A DNA stretch of 64,000 nucleotides, taken from an uncultured Bacteroidota bacterium. GTDB lineage: Bacteria > Bacteroidota > Bacteroidia > Chitinophagales > Chitinophagaceae. A program made the position numbers and the translations under genes. The number at the start of each line of letters is the position of its first letter. The stretch's first letter is position 1. The notes under the pieces were generated by a model. It worked only from the letters and a program-made list of their open reading frames with translations, was not told the DNA's origin and ran no database searches. Positions 61,582 to 64,000 of this stretch are shown here, piece after piece. The stretch is from contig CAMLGR010000004.1 of assembly GCA_946479615.1 (NCBI GenBank), positions 3,813 to 67,812 on the forward strand, written 5' to 3'.

Positions 61582-61615
61582 GAATTAAGAATTATGAATT
61601 CATAATTCTTAATTC
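61582..61615. repeat. perfect 34-base palindrome, family E copy 3
   Basis: GAATTAAGAATTATGAA and its exact complement are joined without a loop. It lies in the 43 bases between the stop codons of the convergent acylphosphatase and SDR genes, with 7 bases to one and 2 to the other. It contains the internal GAATTC site. Confidence 0.88.
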
Positions 61616-61617
61616 TT

Positions 61618-62556
61618 CTACAGGTTCCTAAACATATCATTCGTCATTGACGGCAGATCGTATTCTTCTTTCCATCCCCAGTCATTGCGCGCTACTGAAT
61701 CGTCTATACTCTGTGGCCAGCTATCGGCAATTGGCTGGCGATAATCCGGTTTATAGGAAACAGAGAAATCAGGAATATGCTTTTTAATTTCTGCTGCAAT
61801 TTCTTTCGGGGAAAAACTCATCGATGAAATATTATAGGAAGTGCGGATAGATATCTTATCCGCCGGCGCTTCCATCAATTCTATCGTGGCTTTGATCGCA
61901 TCAGGCATATACATCATTGGCAGATAAGTATCTTCCTTCAGGAAACATTCATATTTCTTTTCTTCCAGCGCCTCATGAAATATTTCTACTGCATAATCGG
62001 TAGTACCACCGCCCGGCGCTGATTTATAGGAAATAAGTCCGGGGTAACGAAGGCTTCTTACATCTACCTTGAACCGGCTGTGGAAATAATTGCACCAGAA
62101 TTCTCCGGCATATTTACTGATACCATACACGGTGATTGGTTCGATGATCGTTTGCTGCGGACATTTTATCCTTGGTGAAGTAGGTCCGAATACCGCGATC
62201 GAAGAGGGCCAGTATACTTTATGGATCTGCTCTTCGCGGGCAATATCCAGTACATTCAACAAACCCTGCATATTCAGGTTCCAGGCCAGCCCGGGATTCT
62301 TTTCACCGGTAGCGGAAAGTATCGCCGCCAGCAGGTATATCTGCGTAACATTCTGCCGGATCACCTGCACATGCAGCATTTCCTTATTCATCACATCCAG
62401 GCTCACATAAGGGCCCGTGCCTTCGAGCAGGGGGTTTTGTTCGCGCAGGTCGGAAGCGATCACGTTGGCATTGCCATATATCTTCCGGAGAGCAAGGGTC
62501 AGCTCTACTCCTATCTGGCCGCTGGCGCCGATCACGAGTATTTTTTCTTTTATCAT
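61618..62556 (-). CDS. NAD-dependent epimerase/dehydratase (L-threonine dehydrogenase-like SDR)
   Basis: The 312-residue extended SDR has the NAD-binding GASGQIG at the N-terminus (VIGASGQIGVELT), the catalytic SSIAVFGP and YGISKYAGE (Tyr-x3-Lys) and RYPGLISYK. The overall pattern matches the SDR-type L-threonine 3-dehydrogenase group better than UDP-sugar epimerases, but the substrate is inferred. It faces kdsA across about 100 bases (divergent) and converges on the acylphosphatase. Confidence 0.85.
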   Translation of the reverse strand: MIKEKILVIGASGQIGVELTLALRKIYGNANVIASDLREQNPLLEGTGPYVSLDVMNKEMLHVQVIRQNVTQIYLLAAILSATGEKNPGLAWNLNMQGLLNVLDIAREEQIHKVYWPSSIAVFGPTSPRIKCPQQTIIEPITVYGISKYAGEFWCNYFHSRFKVDVRSLRYPGLISYKSAPGGGTTDYAVEIFHEALEEKKYECFLKEDTYLPMMYMPDAIKATIELMEAPADKISIRTSYNISSMSFSPKEIAAEIKKHIPDFSVSYKPDYRQPIADSWPQSIDDSVARNDWGWKEEYDLPSMTNDMFRNL

Positions 62557-62644
62557 AGCAGGTTATAATGGGGTCAAATGTAAAATGCAAACCGCTAATC
62601 AGGAAATGAAAAATGACGAACAGGCGGAATATGCATATAAGAGC

Positions 62645-62652
62645 TATTTTTG
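62645..62652 (+). promoter_or_regulatory. kdsA -7 element
   Basis: TATTTTTG is followed by four bases and the kdsA ATG at 62657. It supports that ATG against the longer open frame, which runs back to 62417. Confidence 0.55.
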
Positions 62653-62656
62653 CGCC

Positions 62657-63478
62657 ATGGAAAAAATGCTGAAAGAGTTATTTGCCGGTCAATCTTATGA
62701 CGAAAAGAATTTCTTCCTGATCGCAGGTCCCTGCGTGGTAGAAAGTGAAGAACTCGTCATGCAGGTGGCTGATAAAGTATCAGGGATCTGCCGCAATCTC
62801 GGCATTCCTTATGTATTTAAGGCTTCTTACCGTAAAGCCAATCGTACCAGCGCCAACTCATTTACCGGTATCGGTGATGAAGCTGCCCTGGCATTGGTAA
62901 AGAAAACAGGTGAAACATATAAACTTCCTACTACCTCGGATATTCATGCACATGATGAAGCGGCTGTAGCAGCACGTTATGTCGATATATTACAGATCCC
63001 TGCTTTTATGTGCCGCCAAACCGATCTGCTGCATGCAGCCGGTGAGACAGGAAAGATCGTCAACGTGAAGAAAGGCCAGTTCTTAAGCGGCCCCGCTATG
63101 AAGTTTGCGGTAGAAAAGATCAAAAGCACAGGCAATGAAAAAATAATGCTTACCGAACGGGGCACCACATTCGGTTACCAGGACCTGGTAGTCGATTACC
63201 GCAATATTCCCTGGATGCAGGAACATAAAACGCCTGTGGTCATGGATGTAACCCATTCTCTTCAGCAACCCAATCAAACAACCGGTGTCACAGGCGGCAA
63301 TCCACAACTGATCGCGACTATCGCTAAAGCTGCTGTAGCAACCGGCGCCAATGGATTGTTTATTGAAACACATCCCGACCCCTCCAAAGCATTGAGTGAT
63401 GGCGCGACCATGCTGAAGCTGGATCTGCTTGAAGGGTTATTGCAACAGTTGGTGAAGATCAGAAAAGCAGTTGTCTGA
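62657..63478 (+). CDS. kdsA: 3-deoxy-8-phosphooctulonate synthase
   Basis: The 273-residue protein joins arabinose-5-phosphate and phosphoenolpyruvate to make KDO-8-phosphate for lipopolysaccharide, a Gram-negative marker. The aldolase-like barrel has FFLIAGPCVVESEELVMQVA, FKASYRKANRTSANSF, TSDIHAHDEAAV, TERGTTFGYQDLVVDYRN and the phosphate-binding FIETHPDPSKALSDGATM. Length is normal. The start is fixed by the -7 element four bases before. Confidence 0.97.
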   Translation: MEKMLKELFAGQSYDEKNFFLIAGPCVVESEELVMQVADKVSGICRNLGIPYVFKASYRKANRTSANSFTGIGDEAALALVKKTGETYKLPTTSDIHAHDEAAVAARYVDILQIPAFMCRQTDLLHAAGETGKIVNVKKGQFLSGPAMKFAVEKIKSTGNEKIMLTERGTTFGYQDLVVDYRNIPWMQEHKTPVVMDVTHSLQQPNQTTGVTGGNPQLIATIAKAAVATGANGLFIETHPDPSKALSDGATMLKLDLLEGLLQQLVKIRKAVV

Positions 63479-63657
63479 ACCATGATTTATGGGATTTATG
63501 GGATTATGAGGAAAACGATCAGTACTTAATCAGCAAAAGTTCAACAAATACATAAAATAAAAAGGGTATGTAAAGTGAAACACTTTATATACCCTTTTTT
63601 CTTTTATATTCTTTACTTCCCAATAATCCATTAATCCCCCAAATCCCGGTTCAGACA
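63473..63657. repeat. family G inverted repeat, copy 2
   Basis: TTGTCTGAACCATGATTT at the kdsA stop pairs (about 17 of 19) with CAAATCCCGGTTCAGACAA ending near 63658. The TGA of kdsA is part of the left arm. A strong terminator lies inside. Confidence 0.65.
63561..63600. terminator. bidirectional terminator, kdsA / lolA-like
   Basis: AAAAGGGTATGTAAAGTG (63561-63578) pairs with CACTTTATATACCCTTTT (63582-63599) at 17 of 18 positions with a 3-base loop. Flanking T and A runs suit termination in both directions. Confidence 0.9.
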
Positions 63658-63658
63658 A

Positions 63659-64000
63659 TCAACGAAGATCAACCTCTTCCACTCCCGGATGTGTGCTCTT
63701 GCTGAAAACGAAAGAATTATCAGTCAGCGGCACGTTTGTTTTCATACTGCTCACTGTATAGGTATAACGATTACCGCCATTCTCCAATACTTTGGTGCTG
63801 TAAATACTTTTGGCTGCTTTATCTACCTGCAGGTATACTTTATGAAAAGGCTTGCTTTTATCGGTAGGCGTCATTTCAATTTCCTGAACTGTTTTTGCGC
63901 CGACTTTCTTTTCGCCATTCATGACATACAAAAAGTCCTTATCGTAGAAATTGGTAAATAATTTCTGGGGAGTGATCATACCACCGGAAGCATCGAGATT
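63659..64000 (-). CDS. LolA-like outer membrane lipoprotein carrier (3' part)
   Basis: The frame is open from the window edge, reads NLDASGGMITPQKLFTNFYD, and ends at VEEVDLR. It matches the C-terminal half of LolA, the periplasmic lipoprotein chaperone: FHKVYLQVDKAAKSIYSTKV, NRYTYTVSSMKTN and the ending FVFSKSTHPGVEEVDL. The start codon and signal peptide lie outside the window. It is convergent with kdsA. Confidence 0.8.
   Translation of the reverse strand, partial: NLDASGGMITPQKLFTNFYDKDFLYVMNGEKKVGAKTVQEIEMTPTDKSKPFHKVYLQVDKAAKSIYSTKVLENGGNRYTYTVSSMKTNVPLTDNSFVFSKSTHPGVEEVDLR

Noticed and set aside
1..64000. CRISPR array
   Set aside because: No series of regularly spaced direct repeats with unique spacers is present. 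The repeats here are inverted pairs.

Overview
The window is chromosomal DNA of a member of the Bacteroidota, most likely of the class Chitinophagia. The signs are a type IX secretion sorting domain, an Oar-type TonB-dependent receptor, many carboxypeptidase-regulatory domains, IntDOT-type integrase signatures, and promoters of the Bacteroidota form TTTG-N19-20-TAnnTTTG. No species can be named from the sequence alone.

Region 1 (about 1-6500) is a tRNA-linked integration hotspot. Three 3'-half copies of a tRNA-Val(TAC) gene lie in the same orientation at 3882-3927, 5893-5914 and 6452-6493, each followed by a hairpin. They look like the right ends of islands stacked one after another, with the intact tRNA-Val expected off the left edge. 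The outermost island carries a transglutaminase-like secreted protein, a higBA toxin-antitoxin pair and an integrase. The older ones carry an integrase remnant and two secreted proteins of unknown function. Region 2 (6590-10103) is a restriction-modification island: a beta-class DNA methyltransferase, an AlwI-like endonuclease overlapping it, and a divergent PD-(D/E)XK protein.

Region 3 (10229-27049) is mostly housekeeping: clpS next to aat (the N-degron pathway), an esterase, a receiver-only response regulator, valS, a metalloprotease-like outer-membrane barrel protein facing tamB, and ribBA. Region 4 (27340-38572) holds the Oar-like receptor, an acyl-CoA carboxylase beta subunit, rnhA, a PP-loop ATPase, a DUF6580-like membrane protein, manA, yraN, a YkgJ-type cysteine cluster protein, a small exported protein and xerD.

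Region 5 (38676-44185) is a regulatory and envelope cluster: a sigma-70 family factor, an anti-sigma-like membrane protein with a TonB C-terminal domain, and three divergent genes built from pieces of TonB-receptor modules. Region 6 (44296-53332) holds a DUF2911 protein, an operon of a PIG-L deacetylase, two tiny membrane proteins and a sodium:solute symporter, then ggt, a DinB-like protein and a small barrel protein.

Region 7 (53663-60555) is the most notable locus. A 1647-residue secreted enzyme-like protein ends in a type I dockerin. It is followed 47 bases later by a protein with an N-terminal cohesin-like domain and a C-terminal type IX sorting signal, which suggests a self-contained surface docking pair. 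Region 8 (60824-64000) has a free-methionine-sulfoxide reductase, an acylphosphatase, a threonine-dehydrogenase-like SDR, kdsA and the end of a lolA-like gene.

Across regions 3-8 the gaps between genes, especially convergent ones, hold long inverted repeats that fall into several recurring sequence families. Several genes have a TAnnTTTG-like element exactly four bases before the start codon, which suggests leaderless mRNAs.
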